64,000 nt of DNA from Aureimonas glaciei (GTDB lineage Bacteria > Pseudomonadota > Alphaproteobacteria > Rhizobiales > Rhizobiaceae). The stretch's first letter is position 1; each line of letters opens with the position of its first letter. The stretch spans positions 1 to 64,000 of the forward strand of contig NZ_BMJJ01000013.1 in the NCBI RefSeq assembly GCF_014643375.1, given 5' to 3'. Below the pieces are notes generated by a model. It was given only the letters and a program-made list of their open reading frames with translations, had not been told where the DNA came from and searched no databases. The position numbers and the translations under genes were made by a program. This document shows, in pieces, positions 17,854 through 26,128 of this stretch.

Positions 17854-19158
17854 ATGGTCGCGACCGACATCGCCACGCGGGTGTGGAGCCACACCTTCAA
17901 GCTCGATCCGATCGTGCGCAGCCTGCTCGACACCGATTTCTACAAGCTCTTGATGCTGCAGATGATCTGGGGCCTGCACCGGGATGTCGACGTCAGCTTT
18001 TCCCTGATCAACCGGACGAAGCGCGTGCGCATCGCCGACGACATCAGCGAATCGGAGCTGCGCGCCCAGCTCGACTATGCCCGCAGTCTCCGCTTCACCA
18101 AGCGCGAGATGATCTGGCTGGCGGGCAACAGTTTTTATGGGTCGACGCAGATCTTTCGGCCGGCCTTTCTCGAATGGCTCTCCCATTTCCAGCTGCCGGA
18201 CTACGAGCTTTCGCGTGTCGACGGCCAGTTCGAGCTCGTCTTCCACGGCAAGTGGACGCACACGACGATGTGGGAGATCCCCGCGCTCGCCATCATCAAC
18301 GAGCTGCGCTCGCGCGCGGCGCTGAAGGGGCTCGGCCGCTTTGAGCTCGACGTGCTCTATGCCCGGGGCAAGGCGAAGATGTGGGAGAAGGTGGAGCGCT
18401 TGCGCAAGCTGCCGAACCTCAAGATCTCCGATTTCGGCACGCGCCGGCGGCACTCTTTCCTCTGGCAGCGCTGGTGCGTGGAAGCGCTGAAGGAAGGTCT
18501 CGGCAGCGCCTTCATCGGCTCCTCCAATGTGCTCCTGGCCATGGACACCGACGTCGAGGCGATCGGCACCAATGCGCACGAGCTGCCGATGGTGACGGCG
18601 GCGCTGACGACGAGCGACGCGGCCTTGAAGCGGGCGCCCTACGAAGTGCTGAAGGAATGGCAGAGCTATTACGGCGGCAATCTTCTCGTCGTGCTGCCCG
18701 ATGCCTTCGGCACCGAGACGTTTCTGCGCGACGCCCCGGACTGGCTGACGGAATGGACCGGCTTTCGCCCCGATTCGGCGCCACCGATCGAGGGCGGCGA
18801 GACGATCATGGCCTGGTGGACGGCGCATGGCATCGACCCGCGGGAAAAGCTCCTGGTGTTTTCCGACGGCATGGACGTCGAGGGAATCGAGGCGGCCTAC
18901 CGGCATTTCGACGGGCGGGTGCGGATGAGTTTCGGCTGGGGCACCAACCTCACCAACGACTTTCGCGACGTGGCGCCCGGCGGCGGCTCGGCGCTGGAGG
19001 CGATCTCGCTGGTGTGCAAGGTGATCGCGGCCAATGGCCGGCCGGCGGTCAAGCTTTCCGACAATCCGGCCAAGGCGACGGGCGACCCGGCCGAGATCGA
19101 GCGCTATCGGCGGGTCTTCGCCGGCTCGACGATTTTTCCCCGGGATGTCCGGGTTTGA
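17854..19158 (+). CDS. pncB: Nicotinate phosphoribosyltransferase
   Basis: A 434-aa enzyme that makes nicotinate mononucleotide from nicotinate and PRPP in NAD salvage. Family segments include [17 protein letters not shown] near the N-terminus, the FEMPALAI-like block [15 protein letters not shown], and the late [20 protein letters not shown] and GTNLTNDF motifs of the phosphate-binding region. The start at 17854 is supported by GGGGAG 6 nt upstream. Normal length; no other NAD gene is adjacent. Confidence 0.95.
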   Translation: MVATDIATRVWSHTFKLDPIVRSLLDTDFYKLLMLQMIWGLHRDVDVSFSLINRTKRVRIADDISESELRAQLDYARSLRFTKREMIWLAGNSFYGSTQIFRPAFLEWLSHFQLPDYELSRVDGQFELVFHGKWTHTTMWEIPALAIINELRSRAALKGLGRFELDVLYARGKAKMWEKVERLRKLPNLKISDFGTRRRHSFLWQRWCVEALKEGLGSAFIGSSNVLLAMDTDVEAIGTNAHELPMVTAALTTSDAALKRAPYEVLKEWQSYYGGNLLVVLPDAFGTETFLRDAPDWLTEWTGFRPDSAPPIEGGETIMAWWTAHGIDPREKLLVFSDGMDVEGIEAAYRHFDGRVRMSFGWGTNLTNDFRDVAPGGGSALEAISLVCKVIAANGRPAVKLSDNPAKATGDPAEIERYRRVFAGSTIFPRDVRV

Positions 19159-19288
19159 GAAATTCCTCTCTGGCGACGGCCGCTTTTATGGGTCAAACCC
19201 GCCGAAGAGGGGCGGAGAGGCTTTTGCTGCCGTGCAAAATCCTTATCTTGCGCCGGGATCAACGCTTGCCACAGGGAATGTCTTTGCG

Positions 19289-20125
19289 ATGAACGCCTTT
19301 GCCAACGAGAATGCCGTCACCGACGCGGCCGGCGCCGCGCCGGCGTTCCCGATCCCGGCTGGCGTCTTCGCCGAGACCGTCACCGACGTCCAGCACTATA
19401 CCGACACGCTGTTCCGCTTCCGCATGACACGGCCCGCGGGCTTCCGCTTCCGCTCCGGCGAGTTCGTGATGATCGGTCTGCCGAACGCCGACAAGCCGGT
19501 CTACCGCGCCTATTCCATCGCCAGCCCGTCCTGGGACGAGGAGCTCGAATTCTTTTCGATCAAGGTGCCGAACGGCCCGCTGACCGAGCACCTGCAGAAG
19601 ATCAAGGTCGGCGACACCGTCCTGATGCGCAAGAAGTCGACCGGCACGCTCGTCCACGACGCGCTGCTCCCCGGCAAGCGGCTCTATCTGTTCTCGACCG
19701 GCACCGGCATCGCGCCCTTCGCCTCGATCATCCGCGATCCCGAGACCTACGACAAGTTCGAGACGGTGATCCTGACGCAGACCTGCCGCACCACGGCCGA
19801 GCTCGCCTACGGCAAGGAACTCGTCGCGGCGATCCGGGCGGACGAATTGATGAGCGAGTTCGTCGGCGACAAGCTGCATCTCCACGCGACGGCGACGCGC
19901 GACGGCGAGACGCGCGGCGAGCGCATCACCACGCTGATCGAAAGCGGCAGACTGTTCGAGGATCTCGGCCTGCCGCCGCTCGACCCCGACACCGACCGGG
20001 CGATGATCTGCGGCTCGATGGAGATGTTGAAGGACACCGCCGCGCTGATGGAAAAGTTCGGCCTCGTCGAAGGCTCGAACGCGCAGCCCGCCACCTATGT
20101 CGTCGAGCGCGCCTTCGTCGGCTGA
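19289..20125 (+). CDS. fpr: Ferredoxin-NADP(+) reductase
   Basis: A 278-aa cytosolic flavoprotein moving electrons between NADPH and ferredoxin or flavodoxin. The FAD-binding RAYS motif is at 73-76, and the NADP-binding STGTGIAPF begins at 136. The C-terminus YVVERAFVG is the subclass found in proteobacterial Fpr. The first 24 residues are a variable extension, and the family core begins at VFAETVTDV. It may be involved in the oxidative stress response. It follows pncB by 130 bp but no functional link is apparent. Confidence 0.93.
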   Translation: MNAFANENAVTDAAGAAPAFPIPAGVFAETVTDVQHYTDTLFRFRMTRPAGFRFRSGEFVMIGLPNADKPVYRAYSIASPSWDEELEFFSIKVPNGPLTEHLQKIKVGDTVLMRKKSTGTLVHDALLPGKRLYLFSTGTGIAPFASIIRDPETYDKFETVILTQTCRTTAELAYGKELVAAIRADELMSEFVGDKLHLHATATRDGETRGERITTLIESGRLFEDLGLPPLDPDTDRAMICGSMEMLKDTAALMEKFGLVEGSNAQPATYVVERAFVG

Positions 20126-20164
20126 CGCGCCCGGGGGTGACGGCCGGCACGGCGGTCGCGCGTG

Positions 20165-20197
20165 CCCCTTGTCCTTCGACAGGCTCAGGATGAGGGG
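20165..20197. repeat. Intergenic repeat, family A (single copy)
   Basis: A 33-nt copy of the element seen twice at 222-312, containing TTCGACAGGCTCAGGATGA between CCCC and GGGG ends. It lies 40 bp after the fpr stop codon, between convergent genes. Confidence 0.7.
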
Positions 20198-20350
20198 CAT
20201 GGAAACGGTCTTGCACGGCGTGAAGCGCCTATAGGAGCCGCGCTCTACCGCGCCAAGACCCTCAGCGCCTCTTCCGTGTCGATCCGCCCATCGTAGCGCC
20301 CGGTGACGGCCATGAACCGGCCGCGCTCACCTGCATTCTGTTCCGACAGG

Positions 20351-20599
20351 TCAATTGCCGCCAAAAGCCTTGAAGGCGACGGTGGTGAAGGTGTCGGAGA
20401 CGCCGTTGATTACCTGCAGCTTTTCGGTGACGAAGTGGCCGAGGTCGCGGCCGGCGGGAAGATAGAATTTGGCGATCAAATCGTACTGGCCGGAGGTCGA
20501 ATAGACCTCGGAAATCTCCTCGACATCCTGCACCAGCGTGTCGGCGACGGCATAGGCCATGCCCGGGCGGCATTTGAACTGGACGAAGATGGTCTGCAT
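20351..20599 (-). CDS. Stand-alone Lrp/AsnC ligand-binding (RAM) domain protein
   Basis: An 82-aa protein consisting only of the AsnC/Lrp C-terminal alpha-beta domain, with no helix-turn-helix. It runs MQTIFVQFKCRPGMAYAVAD ... STSGQYDLIAKFYLP ... VNGVSDTFTTVAF-like (here INGVSDTFTTVAFK). Such stand-alone RAM domains form decamers and bind amino acids. The start at 20599 follows GGAG at a good distance, and longer frames add unrelated Pro/Arg-rich sequence. Its regulatory partner is unknown. Confidence 0.85.
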   Translation of the reverse strand: MQTIFVQFKCRPGMAYAVADTLVQDVEEISEVYSTSGQYDLIAKFYLPAGRDLGHFVTEKLQVINGVSDTFTTVAFKAFGGN

Positions 20600-20787
20600 C
20601 GGGAACTCCGGGGGCTGCTGAACGGCGACGGCGGCGCGAATGGGTGGCGCCGCGGCGAGGATAGGGGCTGAAGGGCGGCCTGCCCATCCCTGTTCGATGG
20701 CGCAGCCGGTGGCCGGGTGCGTCGCACGCATCTTGAATCGCGGGCGGCACGCGCGCCCGCGTCGACAGCCCGCCAACGATCGTCCTC

Positions 20788-20817
20788 GTCATCCCGGGCT
20801 TGACCCGGGATCCAGTC
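20788..20817. repeat. Intergenic palindromic repeat, family B (single copy)
   Basis: Core hairpin ATCCCGGG-CTTGA-CCCGGGAT, with TCC following. It shares the TCAT-CGGGCTTGACCCG layout with the pairs at 20877-21014 and 53837-53978. Confidence 0.7.
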
Positions 20818-20876
20818 CAAATTTCCGGGAGGTCGCTAGCCGGGAACGTGATCCTGACCCAATTAAGCCGTGACGG

Positions 20877-21014
20877 CGCCTCGGCATGGGTCCCGGCTCA
20901 AGGCCGGGATGACTATTCGGAAGGAACAGTGCTTCGCGCTTTGCAGGCAATGAAGCTTCCTGCGACTTCTCAGTTTAGTCATTCCGGGCCTGCCCCGGAA
21001 CCCATGCCGAGGCG
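20877..21014. repeat. Paired inverted family B repeats
   Basis: Two 39-nt arms, 20877-20915 and 20976-21014, are inverted near-copies that both run from CGCCTCGGCATGGG to GGAATGACTA or GGGATGACTA. Each arm has its own internal hairpin. The 60-nt spacer is unrelated sequence. The layout matches the 53.8-kb pair. Confidence 0.8.
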
Positions 21015-21182
21015 TTGACACTGCCAGACCGGGTCAGGACGGGAAGCTCCACCGCCCTCGATCATGTTCAGCTATCCATCCCCGCAGAGACCCGGCGGCC
21101 GCAGTGCAGCATCGGGGCTTTTCGCCGCCGCCCGGGAATGCGATGGGAGATCGGTCCCGCATTGCACCGAATGGCCCCCGAC

Positions 21183-22178
21183 ATGACCCATCTCACTCTC
21201 GCCGCCGCCGAGGCGCTGGTGGCGGACGCGATCGTCCGCGGCGATGCCGATCCCGCGGTCGCCGCGTCCGTCGCGCGGGCACTGGTGGCAGCGGAGGCGG
21301 CCGGCCAGTCGGGGCACGGCTTTCGCCGCGTCACCACCTATGCGGCGCAGGCGCGGGCCGGCAAGGTCGACGGCCATGCCCGGCCGATCGCCGCGCGGCC
21401 GGCGCCGGGCGTCGTGACGATCGACGCGGCGGACGGCTTTGCCTATCCCGCGCTCGATCTCGCCGTCTCTCTCTTGCCCGACATCGCGCGTGCCCAGGGC
21501 GTCGCGCTCGCCGGCATCCGGCGTTCGCACCATGCCGGCGTCATGGGGCTGACGGTCGAGCGTTTTGCCGAAATGGGTCTCGTCGCGCTGATGGTCGCCA
21601 ATGCGCCGGGGGCGATGGCGCCCTGGGGCGGGCGCACGCCGCTCTACGGCACCAATCCCATCGCCTTCGCCGCGCCGCTGGGCGAGGGGCTGGATCCCCT
21701 GGTCATCGACCTGTCGCTGTCCAAGGTCGCGCGCGGCAAGGTGATGGAAGCCCGGCAGAAGGGCGAGACGCTGCCCGAGGGCTGGGCCTTCGACAAGGAG
21801 GGCGCGCCGACCACCGATCCGGAAGCGGCGCTGGCGGGGACCATGGTGCCCACGGGCGATTCCAAGGGCGCGGCGCTGGCGCTGATGGTGGAAATGCTCG
21901 CCGCCGGCGTCACCGGCAGCCAGTTCGCCTACGAAGCGAGCTCGCTCTTCGACGCCAAGGGGCCGCCGGTCGGCCTCGGCCATCTCCTGATCGTGCTCGA
22001 CCCCCGGGCGGTCGGCGGCCCGGCCGCCGTCGGCCGCATGGCCGAACTCGCCACCCGCGTCGCCGACGAGCCCGGCGCGCGACTTCCCGGCCGCCGCGGC
22101 CAAGGCGCGCGGCGCGCGGCGATCGACGGGGGGATCGAGGTGGACGAAGCGGTCCTGGCGGCGATCGCGGCGATCTGA
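21183..22178 (+). CDS. Ldh-family (malate/L-lactate/ureidoglycolate-type) dehydrogenase
   Basis: A 331-aa NAD(P)-dependent oxidoreductase of the Ldh_2 family, which has a non-Rossmann fold. Recognisable blocks are SGHGFRRVTTYAAQ near residue 40, IRRSHHAGVMGLTVERFAE near 115 (active-site His), GTNPIAFAAP near 155 and GDSKGAALALMVEMLAAGVTG near 225. Substrates of relatives include malate, lactate, 2,3-diketogulonate and sulfolactate; the sequence does not decide. The start is 21183, with 21171 also possible; no strong ribosome site is seen. Confidence 0.88.
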   Translation: MTHLTLAAAEALVADAIVRGDADPAVAASVARALVAAEAAGQSGHGFRRVTTYAAQARAGKVDGHARPIAARPAPGVVTIDAADGFAYPALDLAVSLLPDIARAQGVALAGIRRSHHAGVMGLTVERFAEMGLVALMVANAPGAMAPWGGRTPLYGTNPIAFAAPLGEGLDPLVIDLSLSKVARGKVMEARQKGETLPEGWAFDKEGAPTTDPEAALAGTMVPTGDSKGAALALMVEMLAAGVTGSQFAYEASSLFDAKGPPVGLGHLLIVLDPRAVGGPAAVGRMAELATRVADEPGARLPGRRGQGARRAAIDGGIEVDEAVLAAIAAI

Positions 22179-22364
22179 CAGTTCGTCACCGGGGGCGCGG
22201 GCTGTGCGCTTCCGGTCCAACGAGTCAGCTTAAGGACACTGGACAAGCAGCGAGGCTCGAACACGACCGTCCCTGTCGAGGATGGTCGCGTCTCGAAATC
22301 GGGTGGCGTCTGCCATTGGCAGCCGAGATAGGTGCCGCGAGCATTGAAGCTCGGAGGATCACCA

Positions 22365-23126
22365 ATGGAACTGCACGGCAAGACGATCATCGTGACGGGC
22401 GCCAGCAGCGGGATCGGGGCCGCGGCGGCGCTGCTCTTCGCCGCCGAAGGAGCCAATCTCATCCTGGGGGCGCGCCGCAGTATCGAGCTGGATGCGGTCG
22501 CAGCCAGGATCAGCGACGCCGGGGTCGGCAAAGCCGTCGTTCTGGCGGGTGACGTCAGGAACGAAGACTATGCGCAAGCCCTGGTCGAGCTGGCCGTCGA
22601 CCGGTTTGGAAGACTGGATGGGGCGTTCAACAATGCCGGGATCGTCGGTGAGATGGTTCCGGCCGCCAGTATGAGCCTGGAAACTTGGCACGAGATCATC
22701 ACCGTCAATTTGACCAGCGCATTCCTGGCGGCGAAGGCTCAGATCCCTGTCATGAAAGAGCAGGGATTTGGCTCGATCGTCTTCACGTCGTCGTTTGTCG
22801 GCTTCAGCAACGGCGGATTGCCCGGGATGGGGGCCTATGCCGCCTCGAAGGCTGGGCAGATCGGCCTCATGCGGGCTCTGGCCTCGGAGCATGCTGCCGA
22901 CGGCATCCGCATCAACGCCGTACTGCCGGGCGGGACGATCACGCCAGCCGGTGGCCAGGGGAATGCAGCCGTCCTCGACTTCGTCGCCAACCTCCACCCG
23001 ATGAAGCGGATGGCCGAAGCCCGGGAAATCGCGCAGGCGGCACTGTTTCTCCTATCCGATCGCTCCTCTTTCGTGACCGGGAGTCCGATGCTGGCGGATG
23101 GCGGAATTTCCGTGCGCCTCGCCTGA
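22365..23126 (+). CDS. SDR-family oxidoreductase
   Basis: A 253-aa short-chain dehydrogenase with cofactor motif TGASSGIG at 11-18, NNAG at 89-92, and catalytic Tyr158/Lys162 (YAASK) with Ser142 or Ser143. ARR after beta-2 (LGARR) suggests NADP. CGGAGGATCACCA lies before the ATG. It is 186 bp downstream of the Ldh-family gene on the same strand. The substrate is unknown. Confidence 0.9.
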   Translation: MELHGKTIIVTGASSGIGAAAALLFAAEGANLILGARRSIELDAVAARISDAGVGKAVVLAGDVRNEDYAQALVELAVDRFGRLDGAFNNAGIVGEMVPAASMSLETWHEIITVNLTSAFLAAKAQIPVMKEQGFGSIVFTSSFVGFSNGGLPGMGAYAASKAGQIGLMRALASEHAADGIRINAVLPGGTITPAGGQGNAAVLDFVANLHPMKRMAEAREIAQAALFLLSDRSSFVTGSPMLADGGISVRLA

Positions 23127-23234
23127 GCCCGTCGCGTTGAGGGGTCATCCTGTTGGCCAGGGTGCATTCCAGGTGACGCCGGCAAAAACAAAACAGTCCC
23201 GCAGGCGGATCGCCCGATGGATTCCGCCAGCGCG

Positions 23235-23780
23235 CTATTCCTGCCGGCCGATCGGCTTGCTCATGTTGATCCCGGTCGTCCGGAAGCCGCCGGTCTCGTA
23301 GAGATGGCGCGCGCGCGCATTGTCCGCAGCGACGCGCAGGCGCAGATGCTCGAAGCCGGCAGACGCCAGCCACGTGTCCAGCGCGGCGAGGGCCTGCCGG
23401 CCGAGTCCCTGATTCTGTCGCGCAGGAAAAACGTGGAAGTCGGAGACGAAGGCGATGGTGGAGCGTTGGGGCAGCCGCAGCCAGAAAGAGCCGACGACCT
23501 CCTCCGCGGACGGGCCGCCCTGAGTGATGCAGAGCAGCGTCTGGCCGGGCGTCTCCACGCCTCGCGGCAGGTCCTCGGCGACCTCATGCGCCGCCCGGGC
23601 GCGGGCGGCGTCTTCCGGAAGGCCGAAATTGGCGGCGATCTCGGCCGCGTAGTCCGGGATGAAATAGGCGAGGAACGCCGGAAATTCGTCGGGATGCATC
23701 GGCCGCAGTTCGATCACGGCCGGCCCTTCCGGCCCACCGCGCTGTGGCGGCTGCAGGCTTTTCCGCGGTTCCACCATCAT
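23235..23780 (-). CDS. GNAT-family N-acetyltransferase
   Basis: A 181-aa acetyl-CoA-dependent acetyltransferase. The acetyl-CoA loop is QNQGLGRQAL (Q/RxxGxG/A pattern), followed by ALDTWLASAGFEHLRLRVAADNARARHLYETGGF, here noted as blocks LRLRVAADNARA and HLYETGGF. The ATG at 23780 overlaps the end of the preceding gene in an ATGA arrangement, pointing to translational coupling. An internal GTG at 23717, after GGAAGG, is an alternative start. It is the last gene of a three-gene minus-strand unit with the enolase-superfamily and Fe-alcohol dehydrogenase genes. Confidence 0.85.
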   Translation of the reverse strand: MMVEPRKSLQPPQRGGPEGPAVIELRPMHPDEFPAFLAYFIPDYAAEIAANFGLPEDAARARAAHEVAEDLPRGVETPGQTLLCITQGGPSAEEVVGSFWLRLPQRSTIAFVSDFHVFPARQNQGLGRQALAALDTWLASAGFEHLRLRVAADNARARHLYETGGFRTTGINMSKPIGRQE

Positions 23781-24901
23781 CCCACCCGCGTCGCCGCCAG
23801 TCTTTCTTCGTCCAGCGCGAAGCCGAGGCCAGGCGCCTCGCCGAGATGCAGCCAGCCGTCCTTCGCGACGAGCGGCGTCTGCATCGGGTAGTCGCGACGC
23901 GCCAGCGACCATTCCGGCGGGTCGTAGGGCCATTCCAGCCAGGGCGCCTCGCCGATGCCGGCGGTGAGATGGGCGTTGGCGAGGACGCCGATACCGTTCG
24001 TCCAGGAATGCGGCGTGAAGGCGAGGCCCGCCTCGCGCGCCATTAGGGCGACGCGGCGAAGGCCGGTGATGCCGCCGACGAGGGCGACGTCGGGCTGCAG
24101 CACGTCGAGGCAGCGGCCCTCGACGAGATCGCGGAACTCGTGCAGTTCGCGCGTCATCTCGCCGCCGGCGATGCGGATCGAGACCGCCTGGCGCAAATCC
24201 GCCATGCCGCGGCGGTCGGCGCGGTGCAGCGGCTCCTCCATCCAGTAGATGCCGAGCTTTTCCAGTTCGCGCGCAACGCTGAGCGCGTCCTTGAAGGTCC
24301 AGGCGGCGGAGGTGTCCCAGGGCATGCGCCAGCCCTGGTTGCAGTCGACCATCAGGTCGAGTTTCGAGCCGACGCGGGCGCGGATCGACTCGAGTGCCTT
24401 CACGTCCTCGCGCCAGCTTTCGCGGCCGCCGGCGGACGAGGTGAAGCGCACCTTCATCGCCGGAAAACCCTCGGCGAGAAAGCGTTCGGCCGTCTCGGCC
24501 ATGGCGCCGTGGTCGCGCAGCACGCCGGAGGATGCGTAGAGCCGGACCTTGTCGGCGCGCCCGCCGAGCATGCGCCAGACCGGCTCGCCGGTGATTTTTC
24601 CGGCAAGGTCCCACAGGGCGAGGTCGACGGGCCAGCAGCGGCCGTAGTGGAACTGCAGGTGCGACAGCACCTCGTAGTGCCGCTCGACATGGCGCGGGTC
24701 CTCGCCGATGAAGAGATCCTCGTGCCCCTCGAAGCCCAGCATCAGGTCGCCCGAGCCGACGCCTTCGCGGCCCTCGTCGTCGCGGATGCGCACGATCGCG
24801 GCGTCGAAGCCGGTGCGCGGTCGCCCGTCCCAGCTCGCCTTGAACGGCGGGTCGAGCGGCAGGCGGTGGCGTGAAATCTCGATCGAGGTGATCTTTGCCA
24901 T
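23777..24901 (-). CDS. Mandelate racemase/muconate lactonizing-type (enolase superfamily) dehydratase or racemase
   Basis: A 374-aa enolase-superfamily enzyme. Likely metal ligands are Asp186 (MVDCNQGW), Glu222 (MEEP) and Glu248 (AGGEM). Base candidates are Lys150 in KVR (a KxR rather than the classic KxK) and the Asp271/His298 pair (QPDVALVGG, FTPHSW), as in the mandelate-racemase subgroup. It probably abstracts an alpha proton from a sugar acid. The ATG overlaps the upstream stop by one base (TGATG). Neighbouring dehydrogenases suggest breakdown of a hydroxy or sugar acid; no transporter or regulator accompanies it. Confidence 0.9.
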   Translation of the reverse strand: MAKITSIEISRHRLPLDPPFKASWDGRPRTGFDAAIVRIRDDEGREGVGSGDLMLGFEGHEDLFIGEDPRHVERHYEVLSHLQFHYGRCWPVDLALWDLAGKITGEPVWRMLGGRADKVRLYASSGVLRDHGAMAETAERFLAEGFPAMKVRFTSSAGGRESWREDVKALESIRARVGSKLDLMVDCNQGWRMPWDTSAAWTFKDALSVARELEKLGIYWMEEPLHRADRRGMADLRQAVSIRIAGGEMTRELHEFRDLVEGRCLDVLQPDVALVGGITGLRRVALMAREAGLAFTPHSWTNGIGVLANAHLTAGIGEAPWLEWPYDPPEWSLARRDYPMQTPLVAKDGWLHLGEAPGLGFALDEERLAATRVG

Positions 24902-26058
24902 CACGCGGCCCTCTCGGCAGTGGTCTGCAGCAGCATGCCGGCGAAAGTCTCGGTGTCGGCATCGGTAATGGTGCGGGCGGTGGCGTTCCGCATCGGCGCT
25001 TGGCCGGGCGCGCGCATCGCTTCGGCGAGCGCGGCGGTGCCGATTGCGTCGAAGGCGGGCGGCAGGCGGCGGGCCATGCCGCATTCGCTCATCAAGGCGG
25101 AGATGAAGCCCGGCAGCTCGGCGGCGGAGGAGAGGCCACAGGCCTGCGCCGCCGCTTCCATCTCCGGCGTCGGCGTTTCGACCAGCCAGGGCAGCGTCGC
25201 CTCGAAGGCGAGCGCGGTGGCAAAGCCGTGATTGATCGGTGCCAGGCTCGCCATGGCGTGGCTGATCATGTGCGCGACGGTGGTGCCGCAATAATCGATG
25301 GCGACGCCGGCATAACAGGAGCCGAGCAGGAGGTCGCCGCGGGCGCTGAGATCCTCCGGCGTTGCGACGGCGCGGGCGAGCGACCCCGCGACGAGCCGCA
25401 TCGCCTGGTGGGCATAGAGCTGGGCGCCGCGATGCGTCTTGCGATTGGTCGCCGCCTCGAAGGCATGAACGAAGGCGTCGATGCCGCAGGCCGCGGTGAG
25501 AGGAGCAGGCAAGCTCACGGTGAGAATGGGGTCGAGTAGAGCCAGGTCCGCCTTCGTCTCGGCGCCCCAGATCCAGACTTTTCGCCCCTCCGCATCCGAG
25601 AAGACCGAGGTGGAGGACGTTTCGGATCCGGTGCCGGCCGTCGTCGGAATCAGGATCTTGCGCAGCGGCTTTGCCGGCAAAGCATTTTGCGCCAACGCGT
25701 AGTGCATGGGGTCGGCCACGCCGGCGGCGAGGCAGGCCGCGACCTTGGCGACGTCGAGCGCCGAGCCGCCGCCGAGGCCGATGACGAGGCCGGCACCGTT
25801 ATCGCGCGCGGCGTCGCCTGCCGCCTGGAGGTGCCGCGCCTTCGGCTCGCCAGCGATGTCGCCGTAGATCTCTGCCGCGATGCCGGACGAGGCGAGATCG
25901 GCGGCGAGTGCCGCGGCCGTGCCGTTCTCGACCAGGAAGGCGTCGGCGACGATCAGCGCGCGCTTCGAGGGATCGAGCGCCGCGGCGCGGACGCCGACTT
26001 GCTGCAGACTGCCGGGCCCGAACACGATCTCGGGCACGGCGGAGGCGGTGAAGCTCAT
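24901..26058 (-). CDS. Iron-containing alcohol dehydrogenase
   Basis: A 385-aa group III alcohol dehydrogenase. The cofactor motif is GLGGGSALDVAK near residue 93. Metal-binding segments are CGIDAFVHAFEAATN (Asp and His), ISHAMASLAPINHGFATALAF (His residues), with PTTAGTGSETSSTSVF earlier. Family substrates range from 1,3-propanediol to lactaldehyde, hydroxyacid and maleylacetate. It is the first gene of the three-gene unit with the enolase-superfamily enzyme and GNAT. AAGGG lies upstream of the ATG. Confidence 0.93.
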   Translation of the reverse strand: MSFTASAVPEIVFGPGSLQQVGVRAAALDPSKRALIVADAFLVENGTAAALAADLASSGIAAEIYGDIAGEPKARHLQAAGDAARDNGAGLVIGLGGGSALDVAKVAACLAAGVADPMHYALAQNALPAKPLRKILIPTTAGTGSETSSTSVFSDAEGRKVWIWGAETKADLALLDPILTVSLPAPLTAACGIDAFVHAFEAATNRKTHRGAQLYAHQAMRLVAGSLARAVATPEDLSARGDLLLGSCYAGVAIDYCGTTVAHMISHAMASLAPINHGFATALAFEATLPWLVETPTPEMEAAAQACGLSSAAELPGFISALMSECGMARRLPPAFDAIGTAALAEAMRAPGQAPMRNATARTITDADTETFAGMLLQTTAERAA

Positions 26059-26128
26059 GGAGAACCCTTTGGGAGCGGTGGCCGGCACCTGCCGGCGGCC
26101 GCAGCCTGTCAGTCCGCCCGCCCCCGCG

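Larger units (their letters stand above)
20600..21182. other. Intergenic region rich in family B palindromic repeats
   Basis: About 580 bp without a supported gene. Three copies of one palindromic element occupy 20788-20817, 20877-20915 and 20976-21014 (see separate entries). Confidence 0.6.
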
